DNA from: Bacteroides timonensis
Lineage (GTDB): Bacteria; Bacteroidota; Bacteroidia; Bacteroidales; Bacteroidaceae
Reading direction: 5' to 3'
Length of the DNA stretch: 35,656 nt
Assembly: GCF_000513195.1 (NCBI RefSeq)
Contig: NZ_CBVI010000013.1
Location: 1 to 35,656, forward strand
Every line of letters starts with the position of its first letter. The first letter of the stretch is position 1. The notes beneath the pieces were generated by a model. That model worked only from the letters and a program-made list of their open reading frames with translations. It was not told the DNA's origin and did not search any database. Of the stretch, positions 34,484-35,656 are shown one piece after another. Made by a program: the position numbers and the translations under genes.

Positions 34484-35032
34484 ATGAATATTTATTTAGA
34501 GGCATTCGGCCTTTTTTCTAAAATAGGAGTTTTCACTATCGGAGGTGGCTATGCCATGGTGCCACTCATGGAGGAAGAAATTGTGGAGAAACGAAAGTGG
34601 ATCGCCAAAGACGATTTTATAGACTTACTTGCCATTTCCCAATCGACCCCCGGCATTCTTGCGGTTAACATTTCTATTTTCATAGGATATAAACTACGGG
34701 GAATTCGTGGTAGCCTGGTGACTACTTTAGGTACTATATTGCCATCATTCTTCATTATTCTTGCCATTGCTTTATTTTTCCATAACTTCAAAGACAATAC
34801 AGTTGTAGAGCGCATTTTCAAGGGCATCCGCCCGGCAGTAGTCGCACTGATTGCCGCTCCTACATTCAGTATGGCGAAATCAGCAAAAATCAACCGTTAC
34901 AATGTCTGGATACCCATTGTATCTGCACTGATCATCTGGTTGTTGGACTTCTCTCCTATCTGGGTAATCATCATCGCCGGTGTAGGTGGATACCTGTACG
35001 GACGGTTACACCATCCCAAAGTTGAAAGTTGA
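34484..35032 (+). CDS. Chromate-transporter family protein, first half of a split pair
   Basis: This 182-residue short-chain CHR protein has about five to six hydrophobic helices. Family motifs are the N-terminal FSKIGVFTIGGGYAMVPLME, then AISQSTPGILAVNISIFIGY, and GIRPAVVALI. In short CHR families two homologous halves of opposite topology act as a pair, and the second half follows 48 bp downstream. The PGP triplet typical of the family reads PGI here. Chromate or another anion may be the substrate; evidence in Bacteroidales is lacking. It follows the hybrid two-component gene after 47 bp, so co-transcription is possible. Confidence 0.88.
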   Translation: MNIYLEAFGLFSKIGVFTIGGGYAMVPLMEEEIVEKRKWIAKDDFIDLLAISQSTPGILAVNISIFIGYKLRGIRGSLVTTLGTILPSFFIILAIALFFHNFKDNTVVERIFKGIRPAVVALIAAPTFSMAKSAKINRYNVWIPIVSALIIWLLDFSPIWVIIIAGVGGYLYGRLHHPKVES

Positions 35033-35080
35033 AAGTTAGCTACGCATTATAAATTATAAATCATAAAACATAAATCTCCC

Positions 35081-35629
35081 ATGCTTTATCTCCAGTTATT
35101 CTATACATTCTTCAAAATAGGTCTTTTCGGCTTTGGCGGCGGATATGCCATGCTTTCAATGATACAAGGTGAAGTAGTTACACGTTACGAGTGGCTGACG
35201 CCGCAAGAGTTTACAGATATTGTAGCTATCAGTCAGATGACTCCCGGACCTATCGGAATCAATTCGGCAACGTATGTAGGCTTCACGGCTACCGGAAGTG
35301 TGTGGGGTTCTGTCATCACTACCTTTGCAGTAGTGCTTCCTTCATTCATCCTGATGTTGGCTATCAGCAAGTTTTTCCTGAAATACCAGAAACACCCGGC
35401 TGTTGAAGCAGTATTCAGCGGATTACGTCCGGCAGTGGTAGGTCTTCTGGCATCGGCGGCCTTAATATTGATGAATACTGAGAATTTTAGTTCACCTAAA
35501 GAAGACATATACTCGTTTATCGTCAGTTGCATCATCTTCCTGGTGGCTTTTGTGGGTACCCGGAAATATAAAGTCAATCCGATAGTGATGATTATAGTCT
35601 GCGGAATAGCAGGTTTCATATTGTATTAA
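35081..35629 (+). CDS. Chromate-transporter family protein, second half of a split pair
   Basis: This second 182-residue CHR protein is homologous to its neighbour: FFKIGLFGFGGGYAMLSMIQ, VAISQMTPGPIGINSATYVG (with the intact PGP) and GLRPAVVGLL. Helices cover most of the chain. The gene starts 48 bp after the first half behind an A/T-rich leader (AAATCATAAAACATAAAT). The two presumably form a heterodimeric inner-membrane transporter. The window ends 27 bp after its stop. Confidence 0.88.
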   Translation: MLYLQLFYTFFKIGLFGFGGGYAMLSMIQGEVVTRYEWLTPQEFTDIVAISQMTPGPIGINSATYVGFTATGSVWGSVITTFAVVLPSFILMLAISKFFLKYQKHPAVEAVFSGLRPAVVGLLASAALILMNTENFSSPKEDIYSFIVSCIIFLVAFVGTRKYKVNPIVMIIVCGIAGFILY

Positions 35630-35656
35630 CAAAAAAAGTGAAGCTTATAGCGAGGG

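Overview
This window looks like a chromosomal segment of a Bacteroides-type gut bacterium (order Bacteroidales). The evidence is a hybrid two-component system (sensor kinase fused to an AraC regulator), a long single-chain PurL, a DUF4924-type protein, a sodium-pumping decarboxylase operon, and several exact Bacteroides -7 boxes (TAnnTTTG), some with a -33 TTTG.

Layout, left to right. (1) 122-4447, plus strand: an RND efflux pump and its TolC-like outer-membrane channel; the membrane-fusion partner is probably off the left edge. A large inverted repeat separates them from (2) 4587-7961, minus strand: oxaloacetate decarboxylase-type gamma, alpha and beta subunits. (3) 8165-8641: an HU-like protein, then about 690 bp without an intact gene that holds a decayed transglutaminase-like pseudogene. 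(4) 9332-16188, minus strand: a compact operon for a ribosomally made, modified peptide (RiPP). It has an unlisted 37-codon precursor ending WCDHCNEGHPAPLD, three radical SAM/SPASM enzymes, a YcaO protein and an M42 aminopeptidase, and no transporter. This is the most novel content of the window. (5) 16287-18136: a membrane protein with a periplasmic SH3 domain, a strongly structured untranslated region with its own promoter (candidate ncRNA), and four tandem 22-bp palindromic units. (6) 18137-20046: an overlapping ATPase/TOPRIM-like pair resembling two-gene phage-defence modules. (7) 20138-21217: a membrane-anchored HTH lipoprotein whose natural start appears to be out of frame by one base. 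(8) 21269-24984, minus strand: a housekeeping operon lysE-like, DUF4924, rfbD, prfC. (9) 25273-26139: an EamA transporter. (10) 26534-35629, plus strand: purL, an orphan hybrid two-component regulator, and a split chromate-transporter pair.

The segment from about 8.6 to 20.1 kb is visibly more A/T-rich than the flanks and carries accessory genes, repeats and a gene relic, so it reads as a variable island between conserved loci. In the RiPP operon the probable order of action is: the precursor is made first, the radical SAM enzymes and YcaO modify its Cys-containing tail, and the cytosolic M42 peptidase trims it. The lack of an exporter makes an intracellular, cofactor-like product as plausible as a secreted one. 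That is inference; no product can be named from sequence alone.
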